Assembly (NCBI RefSeq): GCF_900105615.1
Contig: NZ_LT630003.1
Location: 4,523,501-4,587,500, forward strand
Reading direction: 5' to 3'
Source of the DNA: Lacrimispora sphenoides JCM 1415
Lineage (GTDB): Bacteria > Bacillota > Clostridia > Lachnospirales > Lachnospiraceae
DNA length: 64,000 nt
In this document: in pieces, positions 9,341-17,146 of the stretch
Layout: each line of letters begins with the position of its first letter
Numbering within the stretch: the stretch's first letter is position 1
Notes under the pieces: generated by a model
The model's database searches: none
What the model was told of the DNA's origin: nothing
Seen by the model: the letters and a program-made list of their open reading frames with translations, nothing else
Made by a program: the position numbers and the translations under genes

Positions 9341-9404
9341 TTATGTTTACATAAAGTTGTATTTACATAAATTTATATTTACGTAAATTTATAATTACAA
9401 AATA
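9341..9404. repeat. AT-rich 16-bp tandem repeat, about four units
   Basis: Directly after the FHA gene stop, a 16-base unit of the form TTRTRTTTACATAAAK is repeated about four times with drift (units begin near 9341, 9357, 9373 and 9389). Each unit contains the near-palindrome TTTACRTAAA. It lies between the stop codon and the terminator, and its function is unknown. Confidence 0.7.
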
Positions 9405-9407
9405 AAA

Positions 9408-9440
9408 ACACCGGCCTTTTTCGGGCCGGTGTACTGGCGG
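9408..9440. terminator. Bidirectional intrinsic terminator between convergent operons
   Basis: Hairpin ACACCGGCC / GGGCCGGTGT with a short T-rich loop at 9408-9432. It has A-rich sequence on its left and lies between the plus-strand tad operon and the minus-strand zinc operon, so it can serve both. Confidence 0.75.
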
Positions 9441-9455
9441 TATGGGAATGAAATT

Positions 9456-10064
9456 CTATACCGCCTTAACATCGTTTACCTGCACATAATAATATGTGTT
9501 GCCTTCTTCTATATAACTTTGATACACACCTGTTATTTCTATTTCGCTATTTTCATCCGGATAGTCATCAGGATAGGTAAGATCTCCGTCCCAGATTAAT
9601 TCCAGCCCTTGCTGGCAGCAGGCAGTGGCATCCGCAATGACCAAAGCGTAAAAATTGTTATTATTCGAATCCTGGTAAACCTGGAATATCCCTTCGGCTT
9701 TAATTGTTTTTCCCATATATTCTTCCGGTGATATCATCATATTGTATACCTCGGAAAAAACCATGGTGCTGCTTAATTTCGTCAGGTCAATATCAAACCC
9801 GGTGCTATTCGTGGAGCCAGCCCGATCATCCTGAAATTGCTCCGTGGTTGGTTCAAAAGAATCGGAAGGATAGGTATTAATATCAAAGTCTTCCGTACTC
9901 TCCGGATCGTATTGTTCAGAGCCTGCGGTCCCATATTGTACGGAGTCTGCCCGGTCCCCTTGCGGCAGCGACGGACCGGGGGCAGTCACGGCGTCTTTTC
10001 CGCAGCCTGTCAATGTAAGGTTTACCATGAAAAGCATCAGAACCATTCCAAAGATACGTTTCAT
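9456..10064 (-). CDS. Lipoprotein at the end of the zinc-uptake operon
   Basis: 202 residues with a lipobox (LTLTGCGK; Cys about 21), so a membrane-anchored extracellular protein. A low-complexity acidic linker (residues about 30-80) is followed by a beta-rich domain of about 115 residues (IKAEGIFQVYQD ... IEITGVYQSYIEEGNTYY). It resembles the OB-fold-like lipoproteins found with clostridial zinc transporters. An adjacent CC pair (DATACCQQG) could bind metal. It overlaps the permease gene by 4 bp, so it is surely co-transcribed. The function is not established; accessory zinc binding or delivery is an inference from context. Confidence 0.65.
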   Translation of the reverse strand: MKRIFGMVLMLFMVNLTLTGCGKDAVTAPGPSLPQGDRADSVQYGTAGSEQYDPESTEDFDINTYPSDSFEPTTEQFQDDRAGSTNSTGFDIDLTKLSSTMVFSEVYNMMISPEEYMGKTIKAEGIFQVYQDSNNNNFYALVIADATACCQQGLELIWDGDLTYPDDYPDENSEIEITGVYQSYIEEGNTYYYVQVNDVKAV

Positions 10065-10915
10065 CTACTGACACCTCCCCGGATCCACCCAATGAGTGAG
10101 CATATGGCAAACGCAGCGATATCAACGGCTACAATGGTTGAGCCGACCGGTGTTCCTGCCAGAATGGATGTTAGAATTCCCAGTACGGCGCAGAAGACGG
10201 AAAGGATTGCCGAACAAAGGATCACGGACTTAAAGTTTTTAAATATGCGCATTGCCGAGAGCGACGGAAAAATGACCAATGCAGAGATCAGCAGTGATCC
10301 AACCAGATTCATGGCAAGTACGATGATAATGGCTATGATGACCGCAATCAGCAGGTTGTATTGTTCCGCTTTTGTGCCGGTTGCTCTTGCAAAGTCTTCA
10401 TCAAAGGTAACTGCAAATATCTTATGGTAAAAGAGTAAAAATACGGCGATAACGACCACCGAAAGGGCAACACAAAGCCATACTTCCGACTTTGTCAGTG
10501 TCAGAATGGAGGTTGAACCAAACAGCGTACTGCATACGTCTCCTGCCAGATTGGCTGAGGCAGAAAATATATTCATAAGCAGGTAGCCCAGGGCCAGCGC
10601 GCCCACGGAAATCATAGCGATAGCTGCATCGCCCTTGATTTTGGCATTCTGACCGGTTCGCAGCAGAAGAATTGCGCAGATGACGGTAACCGGCAGAATG
10701 AGCAGCATTTGATTGGACAGCTTCATTACCGTAGCGATTGCCATACCGCCAAAGGCAACATGGGACAATCCGTCGCCAATAAAGGAAAAACGCTTTAACA
10801 CTAGTGTAACACCCAACAGGGAGGAGCAGAGAGCAATTAATATCCCGACAATCAGAGCATAGCGTACAAAGGGATATTCAAAATATAAGGCTAATTTTTC
10901 AATCAAGATACTCAT
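10061..10915 (-). CDS. znuB: Zinc ABC transporter permease (ZnuB-like)
   Basis: A 284-residue integral membrane protein of the ABC-3 family (metal-ion permeases), with about eight hydrophobic segments. The family-typical start of the membrane domain is present (LGVTLVLKRFSFIGDGLSHVAFGG), as is the AISVGALALGYLLMN region. It would form the channel for zinc taken from ZnuA and is energised by ZnuC. It overlaps the ATPase gene upstream and the lipoprotein gene downstream by ATGA. Confidence 0.9.
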   Translation of the reverse strand: MSILIEKLALYFEYPFVRYALIVGILIALCSSLLGVTLVLKRFSFIGDGLSHVAFGGMAIATVMKLSNQMLLILPVTVICAILLLRTGQNAKIKGDAAIAMISVGALALGYLLMNIFSASANLAGDVCSTLFGSTSILTLTKSEVWLCVALSVVVIAVFLLFYHKIFAVTFDEDFARATGTKAEQYNLLIAVIIAIIIVLAMNLVGSLLISALVIFPSLSAMRIFKNFKSVILCSAILSVFCAVLGILTSILAGTPVGSTIVAVDIAAFAICSLIGWIRGGVSR

Positions 10916-11622
10916 GCTTCTTTGCCTCCATTCTGAGATGAATATGCTTTGCCGATGCTGCTGTCTAGATACTCATCTTTTTTTCCGAAAAAGAGAGGAT
11001 CTCCCATATGCAGGATATGGCTTGCATAGTTAACTGCAGCGCCTATATCATGAGATATCATAATAATGGTGATGCCTTCCTCATTCAGCTTTTGGATCAA
11101 CTCATACATCTCGGCAGTGGCCTTTGGATCAAGCCCTGAAACAGGCTCGTCAAGCAGAAGCATTTTTCCTGCAGCGCACAGCGCCCGTGCCAGCAGAACT
11201 CGCTGCTGCTGGCCTCCGGACAATTCTCTGTAACACCGTTTGGACAAATGGGAGATCCCCATTTTCTCCATATTTTCACGGGAAAGCTGTTTTTCTTCAC
11301 GGCTGTAATAGGGACGCAGCCCACAGCGGTTCAGACAGCCCGATAAAACAATTTCCCGAACAGATGCCGGAAAATCCTTTTGTACCACTGTCTGCTGAGG
11401 CAGATATCCGATTCCTCCTGGATGCTGCTTGTTTTCTATAACAATGCTTCCTTCAAGCGGCGCCAGAAGGTGCAGAATAGTTTTCATGAGAGTACTTTTC
11501 CCGGAACCGTTTTCTCCTACGATACAGAGATAATCACCGCTGTTTACGGAAAAGTTAAGTCCCTTAAGGACCGTTTTGCCGTCATACCCGATGGTAAGGT
11601 TGTTACATGTTAGCTGTGCCAC
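10912..11622 (-). CDS. znuC: Zinc ABC transporter ATPase (ZnuC-like)
   Basis: 236 residues. Walker A GENGSGKST near residue 37, Q-loop YLPQQT, signature LSGGQQQRVLLARAL near 140, Walker B MLLLDEPVSGLD, and switch His in MISHD. It starts with GTG, preceded by GAGGAGG. It lies between the znuA gene (14 bp upstream) and znuB (4-bp overlap). Confidence 0.93.
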   Translation of the reverse strand: MAQLTCNNLTIGYDGKTVLKGLNFSVNSGDYLCIVGENGSGKSTLMKTILHLLAPLEGSIVIENKQHPGGIGYLPQQTVVQKDFPASVREIVLSGCLNRCGLRPYYSREEKQLSRENMEKMGISHLSKRCYRELSGGQQQRVLLARALCAAGKMLLLDEPVSGLDPKATAEMYELIQKLNEEGITIIMISHDIGAAVNYASHILHMGDPLFFGKKDEYLDSSIGKAYSSQNGGKEA

Positions 11623-11636
11623 TATGATTCCTCCTC

Positions 11637-12638
11637 TTAATTTAATGCATCTTTCAGTACTTCCAGATTCGTCTGCATAATGGAAAGATAGGTGGTACCA
11701 CTTTGTGCATCCTTGGAAGTGGTAGACTGCATGGAATCCATGGTACGGACTGCCTGATTTTTATCCTTCGTGTTTTGAACGATGGTTTCAGCGATTTTAT
11801 GCTTGGTGCCTTCTATAGTCAGCACAGTGCCAAGCCCCAATTCATCAACTTTTTTTGAAAGAAATGCGATGGTTTCAAAGCTGGCCTCCGTTTCTGCAGA
11901 GCAGCCCACAAATGCGGCATAATAGGTAAGGCCGTAATCATCTGCTAAGTAGCGGAAGGGAAAGCGGTCCCCAAACAGCACGGTATTCTGTTTTGCAGAG
12001 TCAACTGCCTGCTGGTAGCTTTCATCCAATTGATCCAGCTTTTTTCCATAGGAATCTGCGTTTGCAGAATAGTCCGCGGCATTTGCACTGTCGATTTCGC
12101 CAAGCTTTGAAGCAATGTAATTGCAATAGGTTTTGGCATTTTTCAGTGACAGCCAAACATGCTCGTCATATTCCGGGCCATCCTCACTGCTATTCTCGGC
12201 TTCTTCTTCCTCTGACTCCATTCCTTCAACAACCTCTTCCTCTTTGACGGTGTCGCCCAGAACTTCAAGGAGATTGATCACGACCATATCTTTGTTTTTA
12301 GCTTCCTTTAAAGCATCCTCTACCCATAGGTCGGATTCACCGCCTACATAGATGAACATATCGCTGTTTGAGATTTTGATGATATCATCCGCTGTCGGCT
12401 GATAGCTGTGCAGATCCACACCGTTATCCAGAAGCATGGTGACCTCTCCATTGTCCCCATGGCTGCCAAGGATTTCTCTGACCCAATCGTACTCCGGGAA
12501 AATCGTGCATACCACGCTTAGTTTATTGTTATTGCTGGCTGTTGTCGTTGCCGTTGTCGTTGCATTTGTATTAGAGCAAGCAGTAAGTGCTCCTATCATC
12601 ATAAGACCTGCTAACAGGCAGGAAATTAATTTTTTCAT
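11637..12638 (-). CDS. znuA: Zinc-binding lipoprotein (ZnuA/AdcA-like, cluster A-I)
   Basis: 333 residues from ATG 12638, preceded by GGAGG; the frame is open ten codons further. Lipobox LTACSN. Likely metal ligands are His in GVDLHSYQP and His in YDEHVWLS. Where ZnuA proteins usually have a third His (HxAF) this protein has GDRFPFRYL, a form seen in clostridial homologues. The usual His-rich loop is replaced by a Glu-rich one (residues about 145-165). Zinc specificity is inferred from the adjacent Zur gene rather than from the ligands. It lies about 118 bp after the small membrane protein gene, with a weak hairpin (TCTGCC/GGCAGA) between them. Confidence 0.88.
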   Translation of the reverse strand: MKKLISCLLAGLMMIGALTACSNTNATTTATTTASNNNKLSVVCTIFPEYDWVREILGSHGDNGEVTMLLDNGVDLHSYQPTADDIIKISNSDMFIYVGGESDLWVEDALKEAKNKDMVVINLLEVLGDTVKEEEVVEGMESEEEEAENSSEDGPEYDEHVWLSLKNAKTYCNYIASKLGEIDSANAADYSANADSYGKKLDQLDESYQQAVDSAKQNTVLFGDRFPFRYLADDYGLTYYAAFVGCSAETEASFETIAFLSKKVDELGLGTVLTIEGTKHKIAETIVQNTKDKNQAVRTMDSMQSTTSKDAQSGTTYLSIMQTNLEVLKDALN

Positions 12639-12756
12639 TATTAGAACCTCCGAATAAATATAGATCATTAAAAATGGGCATAAGAATATAAGGGAGCATC
12701 GACAGATTTTGGTTTCTGCCTAAAATGGGCAGAATTCTCCCTTGTTAAATCAATAT

Positions 12757-13053
12757 TCAATTCGTAAGCTTTACCTTAAGAGAAACCAAAGTGTGTGAAG
12801 GGTTGCGGTGAAAGACCGGAATCACGCAGATTACAAAAAAGTATGCGGCCGCGAATACGGCAACGGCAGGCGCAAGGCCTGTTCCAAGAGTATTCAGTGC
12901 CTGGACACAGGCCTGAACTTCAAGACAGATGGGGCAGTTTTCGCCTATGCATTGATGGCGGGCCTCAGCAGTGATATAAAATGTGGAAAAGAGCAGCATA
13001 AAAAGAATCGCCAGGGTGATAAACCCAGCAAGCAGTTTTTTGTTTTTTGCCAT
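12757..13053 (-). CDS. Small two-helix membrane protein between Zur and ZnuA
   Basis: 98 residues with two predicted membrane helices (about 9-28 and 62-82). Between them is an external loop containing HQCIGENCPICLEVQAC, four cysteines and a His. A loop like this could bind zinc or form disulphides. A good AAGGAGGAAGAG site precedes the ATG. No family is recognised. Its place in the zinc operon, 33 bp downstream of zur, suggests a role in metal homeostasis; that is inference. Confidence 0.6.
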   Translation of the reverse strand: MAKNKKLLAGFITLAILFMLLFSTFYITAEARHQCIGENCPICLEVQACVQALNTLGTGLAPAVAVFAAAYFFVICVIPVFHRNPSHTLVSLKVKLTN

Positions 13054-13086
13054 ATCTCTTCCTCCTTTTTAAAAGCAATGGACACA

Positions 13087-13476
13087 TCAGATACAGTTTT
13101 TGCAGATCCCGTAAAGTACGGATTTCTCTTTTTTGATCTGAAAACCGTCCACTTTTAAAATGTCCTCCAGCATCCTGTCGGCAATGTGGGCATCCATATG
13201 AAAAGTCCTTCCGCATTTTATGCAGTTCAGATGAATACAATTACGGCAATCCTCTGAATGAATATACTGATAAAAAAGCTCCCGGCTTCCTTCTTTCGTG
13301 AAGCGGTTAATCAGCCCTTTTTCCTCCAGATAAGTGAGATTACGGTACACTGCACTTAAACTGACGGAAGAATCGGAAAGGCTGTCTGCAATTTGTTTTG
13401 CGGAAAATTGTCTGTCAGGGTTTTCCTGCAAAAAGGCAAAAAGCTGTTTTCTTTGTGCTGTCATATAATTGGCCAA
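13087..13476 (-). CDS. zur: Fur-family zinc uptake regulator (Zur-like)
   Basis: 129 residues: an N-terminal winged helix (SAKQIADSLSDSSVSLSAVYRNLTYLEEKGLI) and a C-terminal metal domain with IHLNCIKCGRTFHM and a terminal CKNC, giving the paired CxxC structural zinc site of the Fur family. The start is TTG 13476, which has AGGAAG nine bases upstream; the in-frame ATG at 13464 has no good site. It is the first gene of the znu operon. The palindromes in its promoter (13493-13570) indicate autoregulation, and the operon content favours zinc over iron. Confidence 0.88.
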   Translation of the reverse strand: MANYMTAQRKQLFAFLQENPDRQFSAKQIADSLSDSSVSLSAVYRNLTYLEEKGLINRFTKEGSRELFYQYIHSEDCRNCIHLNCIKCGRTFHMDAHIADRMLEDILKVDGFQIKKEKSVLYGICKNCI

Positions 13477-13492
13477 AAGGGTTCACTTCCTA

Positions 13493-13513
13493 ATTTGCGA
13501 TTTGTTCGCAAAT
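13493..13513. promoter_or_regulatory. Zur-type operator 1 (perfect palindrome over the start point)
   Basis: ATTTGCGA-N5-TCGCAAAT, eight-base arms, perfect. It covers the expected transcription start of the zur promoter, where a bound repressor would block RNA polymerase. Confidence 0.75.
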
Positions 13514-13514
13514 A

Positions 13515-13543
13515 AGTGTACTGCGGAATTGAGATGTTGTCAA
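13515..13543 (-). promoter_or_regulatory. Promoter of the zur-znu operon
   Basis: On the minus strand, TTGACA (13543-13538), a 17-base spacer and TACACT (13520-13515): a near-consensus vegetative promoter placed exactly between the two palindromes. Confidence 0.75.
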
Positions 13544-13545
13544 GG

Positions 13546-13570
13546 TAATTTGCGAATGTTTCGCAAATTA
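13546..13570. promoter_or_regulatory. Zur-type operator 2 (perfect palindrome upstream of the -35 box)
   Basis: TAATTTGCGA-N5-TCGCAAATTA, ten-base arms, perfect. The core TTTGCGA-N5-TCGCAAA and the spacer length match operator 1. The centre-to-centre distance is 55 bases. Confidence 0.75.
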
Positions 13571-13703
13571 TATCCTTCAGGCCCCTTGCCGGGCAGGAAG
13601 AGTTCCCCGGATGCCTTTTAAAACAGCCGGCCGGATTTAGATAGGCTAATGTTGCAGTTTTGGCTAAAATGGTTAAGTTTTTACCGCAAATTTCGCGTTC
13701 ATA

Positions 13704-13733
13704 TTTACATAATATGTCAACTTGTGTTAAAAT
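13704..13733 (+). promoter_or_regulatory. Candidate promoter of the rhomboid gene
   Basis: TTTACA (13704-13709), an 18-base spacer, TAAAAT (13728-13733) with a TG two bases before it (extended -10). It lies about 30 bases before the ATG at 13763. Confidence 0.45.
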
Positions 13734-13762
13734 AGGCATAATATTTAGCAAGGAGAGCTGTA

Positions 13763-14383
13763 ATGAAGGACTTATACAGGCGTAAGAAGGCATTTGTAAA
13801 CGTTGGTTTGATCGCAATAAATGTCATCTATTTCCTATATCTGGAGGTGACAGGCTCCACGGAAAATACGCAGTTTATGGTGGCACATGGAGCAATGTAT
13901 GCTCCGCTTGTATTGGAGGGAGGAGAGTATTACCGGCTGCTCACTTCTGTTTTTATGCATTTTGGCATTAACCATATTATGAATAACATGCTCATTTTAT
14001 TTATATTGGGAGATAATCTGGAGAGGGCTCTGGGCCATATAAAATACCTGCTCTTCTATTTGCTTTGCGGAGTAGGTGCCAATGTGGTGTCTATGGTAGT
14101 GAATCTTGGAGAATACAGAACTGTAGTCTCGGCAGGGGCGTCAGGCGCAATTTTTGGCGTAATCGGAGGCCTTTTATATGCGGTATTAGTCAACCGCGGC
14201 CGGCTGGAGGACTTAAGTGTCAGACAGCTGGCAGTTGTGATTGCGTGTTCCCTGTATTTTGGCTTTACCAGCACAGGCGTAGATAATGCTGCCCATATTG
14301 GTGGGCTCATTGTTGGCGTAGTTATGGGGATTCTCATGTACCGCAAGCCAAGAAGGCGCCAGGATATGGAGATATGGGGATAA
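13763..14383 (+). CDS. Rhomboid-family intramembrane serine protease
   Basis: 206 residues, about six membrane helices, close to the minimal bacterial rhomboid size. The catalytic Ser motif GASGAIFG lies near residue 130, the catalytic His is in NAAHIGG near 175, and the conserved HFGINHIMNNM is in helix 2. It would cleave single-pass membrane proteins; substrates cannot be read from the sequence. AAGGAGAG precedes ATG 13763. It starts a three-gene run with the HIT and sigma-factor genes (23 bp, then 4-bp overlap). Confidence 0.9.
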   Translation: MKDLYRRKKAFVNVGLIAINVIYFLYLEVTGSTENTQFMVAHGAMYAPLVLEGGEYYRLLTSVFMHFGINHIMNNMLILFILGDNLERALGHIKYLLFYLLCGVGANVVSMVVNLGEYRTVVSAGASGAIFGVIGGLLYAVLVNRGRLEDLSVRQLAVVIACSLYFGFTSTGVDNAAHIGGLIVGVVMGILMYRKPRRRQDMEIWG

Positions 14384-14406
14384 TCTATTTGGAAGGAGGT
14401 GAGTAA

Positions 14407-14844
14407 GTGAGGGACGATAATTGCATTTTCTGCAAAATTGCAAATGGCGTGATACCTTCTGAAACGATCTACGAGGATGAGATGTTTCGTGTGATCCTGG
14501 ATTTAGGACCAGCTTCCAGGGGGCATGCCCTGATACTTCCTAAACAGCATTACAAAGATATCTGTGAGCTGGAAGAGGAAACAGCAAAAAAGGTTCTCCC
14601 GTTAGCGGCTAAAATAGGAAACGCCATGAAAAACTCATTAAGCTGTGCCGGATTTAATGTTGTGCAGAATAATGGGAAAGAAGCAGGCCAGACGGTTTTT
14701 CATTTTCATGTGCATTTGATTCCTCGTTATGAGGAAGGCCCTGTAATGGTTTCATGGGTGCCGGGCGAGGCAGATCCAGGAGAATTAACACAGACAGGAG
14801 ACGCTATAAGGAGCGCCCTACAATCAGAGGGACACAATCAATGA
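14407..14844 (+). CDS. HIT-family nucleotide hydrolase/transferase (Hint-like)
   Basis: 145 residues with N-terminal CIFCKIANG, the zinc/CxxC feature of Hint-type proteins, and the histidine triad FHFHVHLIPR near residue 98. These proteins act on phosphoramidate or dinucleotide substrates. The start is GTG 14407 after GAAGGAGGTGAG. The stop overlaps the start of the sigma-factor gene (ATGA), so the two are translationally coupled. Confidence 0.9.
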   Translation: MRDDNCIFCKIANGVIPSETIYEDEMFRVILDLGPASRGHALILPKQHYKDICELEEETAKKVLPLAAKIGNAMKNSLSCAGFNVVQNNGKEAGQTVFHFHVHLIPRYEEGPVMVSWVPGEADPGELTQTGDAIRSALQSEGHNQ

Positions 14845-15383
14845 GCATACATGAAGATGAAAATCTGTTACTGCAGTCTATATATGGGGAATATCAGGGA
14901 TTGCTCCGCAGGATAGCGAAAACACTCAATGTGCCTGACATGGAACTGGATGATGTGGTGCAGGAAACTTTTATTGCATATTTTGAGAATTATTCATTAT
15001 CATGGTCAGATACGCGAAAGAAAGGCATGTTGATTAAGATCCTGAAACGTAAATCCATTGACTGCCTCCGTAAGAACGGCCATTATGAGAAGGTGAGCCT
15101 GGATGAGGGAGACGCAGTTAATGAGGTGGCGATGCTTACGAGATATGTAGTCACTGATCCCCTGGATGTGATCCTTGGAGAGGAAGCTCTTTTAAAGATA
15201 ACCTGGGAGATTTCCAATATGAGAGAGGAATGGAAGGAAATGGCCATTCTTTATTTTCTGGAACAGCTTACTATTCCTGAAATTTGCGAAATCCTAAAAA
15301 TTCCGGGAACGGTTTGCCGTTCCCGGATATATCGTACTAGAGTTTGCTTAAAAAAGATCCTCGGTCCTAATTTTCATATATGA
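14841..15383 (+). CDS. Sigma-70 family (ECF-like) RNA polymerase sigma factor
   Basis: 180 residues. The region 2-like part contains MELDDVVQETFIAYFENY (residues about 33-50), and the C-terminal region 4 has a helix-turn-helix (LTIPEICEILKIPGTVCRSRIYRTR). It is short and lacks regions 1 and 3, as in ECF factors. The start is ATG 14841, inside the HIT stop; the frame is open upstream but that part overlaps HIT. No anti-sigma gene is adjacent: the next gene is murG on the other strand. The regulon is unknown. Confidence 0.8.
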   Translation: MSIHEDENLLLQSIYGEYQGLLRRIAKTLNVPDMELDDVVQETFIAYFENYSLSWSDTRKKGMLIKILKRKSIDCLRKNGHYEKVSLDEGDAVNEVAMLTRYVVTDPLDVILGEEALLKITWEISNMREEWKEMAILYFLEQLTIPEICEILKIPGTVCRSRIYRTRVCLKKILGPNFHI

Positions 15384-15386
15384 AGA

Positions 15387-16454
15387 TTAATTTTGAACCA
15401 GAGATTCAATCATATCAATAATGGTATCAACCGCATTGTGTAATTCACTTTTCTCCATTTTAGAGATAAAAGTCTGCCGGTTGGCAAATGTTTCGCTGAT
15501 TGCCTGTAAAAGGGAATCTCCGGTTAGGTTTTCTTCTTCAAGAAGAGAACTGAAGCCTTGCTTTGCAAAGGATCTTGCATTTAAAATCTGATCCCCCCTG
15601 CTGGCGGCAGCGGAAAGAGGAATCAGGATATTCGGCTTTCTAAGTGCGAGAATTTCACAGATGGAATTTGCCCCGGCTCTTGAGATCATTAGGTCTGCAG
15701 CAGCAAATAGATGTTTTAAAGGGGCGTCAACATATTCGTATTGTACATATCCTTCCATTCCGATCAGGCTTTCGTCCAGATTGCCTTTTCCACAGATATG
15801 TATCACCTGGTAATTTTTAAGCAGTTTTGGGAGAATGCCCCTTAAGGCGGTATTGACTGTTACGGAACCAAGACTTCCGCCGATGATCAGGATAACAGGC
15901 CGGTTTGCAGACAAACGTGCATATTTTAAACCTGTCTGCCGATCTCCCATTAAAAGCTCTTTCCTTATAGGAGAGCCAGTGAGTACGGCTTTTTCCTTTG
16001 GAAGATAAGGAAGGGTTTCCGGAAAATTGCAGCAGATTTTTGTTGCAGATGTAATACTAAGCCTGTTGGCAAGCCCTGGAGTCATGTCTGATTCGTGAAT
16101 GATAACAGGCACCTTGCAGTGTTTTGCAGCTAATACTACGGGAACGGCTACAAAGCCTCCTTTTGAGAAAACCACATCCGGCTTATAATTTTTTATCAAT
16201 CTCAATGCTTCCCAATATCCTTTTAATACCCGGAAGGGATCAGAGAAGTTTTTAAAGTCAAAATACCGACGGAACTTACCGGAAGAAATGCCGTCATAAG
16301 GGATGCCGGCTCCCTCGATGAGCTTGCGTTCGATTCCCTGGTATGATCCTATATAGTGAATATCGTAATTCCTCTCTTTTAACGAGGGAACTAAAGCCAG
16401 GTTCGGGGTAACATGACCGGCAGTACCACCGCCGGTTAAGATGATTTTTTTCAT
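15387..16454 (-). CDS. murG: MurG, lipid II-forming GlcNAc transferase
   Basis: 355 residues. Transfers GlcNAc from UDP-GlcNAc to lipid I at the inner face of the membrane, making lipid II for peptidoglycan. The N-terminal G-rich loop TGGGTAGHVTPNLAL and the C-terminal donor site (SRAGANSICEILALRKPNILIPL, with the usual GGHQ-like stretch as AASRGDQ) are present. GGGAGG precedes ATG. Here it stands alone rather than in the dcw cluster, so it may be a second copy; the window cannot tell. Confidence 0.9.
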   Translation of the reverse strand: MKKIILTGGGTAGHVTPNLALVPSLKERNYDIHYIGSYQGIERKLIEGAGIPYDGISSGKFRRYFDFKNFSDPFRVLKGYWEALRLIKNYKPDVVFSKGGFVAVPVVLAAKHCKVPVIIHESDMTPGLANRLSITSATKICCNFPETLPYLPKEKAVLTGSPIRKELLMGDRQTGLKYARLSANRPVILIIGGSLGSVTVNTALRGILPKLLKNYQVIHICGKGNLDESLIGMEGYVQYEYVDAPLKHLFAAADLMISRAGANSICEILALRKPNILIPLSAAASRGDQILNARSFAKQGFSSLLEEENLTGDSLLQAISETFANRQTFISKMEKSELHNAVDTIIDMIESLVQN

Positions 16455-16565
16455 AAAGCGTTGCCTCCCAAATTCGATATACTATTATAGTAAACGTTAG
16501 CGATAAAAAGTCAACCCCAAAGCTTGTGGGAACTTAAGGATAACTTGTATTTAAGAGGTGTGTAC

Positions 16566-17054
16566 GTGGAGAAGGAGAGAAACCATGGAAAAAAATATTC
16601 AATTTTAAAACGGATAAAATATCATTTGTCATCTCAGGAAAAATTAGAAGCCCATCTGCTTGATTATATGCAGGAGCATCCGGAATTAACACCTGAACCC
16701 CCCTCCCCTCCTCCCGGCGAATTTCAAGCGATTATGGCGGAGCTTAACCGGAGAGGGACAGAAACCGTAATAGGAAAGCAACTGAGGGTATTGTATTACG
16801 GCCATAGATTAGTCAATTCCATACAAAAGCCGTTCCTCATCGTAATGGTGGTCCTGATTATACTGGCTGCTTCAGCAATCGGGGCATCGGCAAAGAAGGC
16901 TCATGCTTATCGTTTGAAAGAGCAGGGGGCCGGTAAGAGCAGAAATGAAGTACTTAAAGCGGACAAGGTGTCCAATGCGTATGAAGAAATAAAAGAGCAT
17001 CTGGGGATCGAACTGTTAATGATTAACAGCATGCCCCATAAAATAGAGCAGTAA
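16566..17054 (+). CDS. Hypothetical single-pass membrane protein
   Basis: About 162 residues from GTG 16566, which has AGAGG seven bases upstream; the frame is open back to 16524 and no in-frame ATG lies near a good site. A basic N-terminal third is followed by a proline-rich turn (PEPPSPPPGEF, about 55-65), one membrane helix (about 91-112, FLIVMVVLIILAASAIGASA) and a charged tail. No family is recognised. It lies in reverse orientation to murG and ends before a long hairpin terminator. Confidence 0.5.
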   Translation: MEKERNHGKKYSILKRIKYHLSSQEKLEAHLLDYMQEHPELTPEPPSPPPGEFQAIMAELNRRGTETVIGKQLRVLYYGHRLVNSIQKPFLIVMVVLIILAASAIGASAKKAHAYRLKEQGAGKSRNEVLKADKVSNAYEEIKEHLGIELLMINSMPHKIEQ

Positions 17055-17066
17055 AGTTTATGGCAG

Positions 17067-17120
17067 AATACCCGGCGGAAGGGAGAAGATACAAGTCTTA
17101 AGTCCGCCGGGTATTTCTAT
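17067..17120 (+). terminator. Intrinsic terminator
   Basis: Thirteen-base perfect stem AATACCCGGCGGA / TCCGCCGGGTATT (17067-17079 and 17103-17115) just after the stop of the 16566 gene, followed by a short T-rich tail. It also faces the end of the convergent ArsC-like gene. Confidence 0.7.
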
Positions 17121-17146
17121 GGGAAAGCATTTTTTAAAATAAGGAT

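Noticed and set aside
9837..10430. Plus-strand frame across the znuB/lipoprotein junction
   Set aside because: It is opposite two well-supported minus-strand genes with family signatures and has no ribosome site.
14841..17054. The membrane protein at 16566 as anti-sigma factor for the sigma gene at 14841
   Set aside because: murG lies between them on the other strand, there is no co-transcription, and the N-terminal part shows no zinc or anti-sigma motif.
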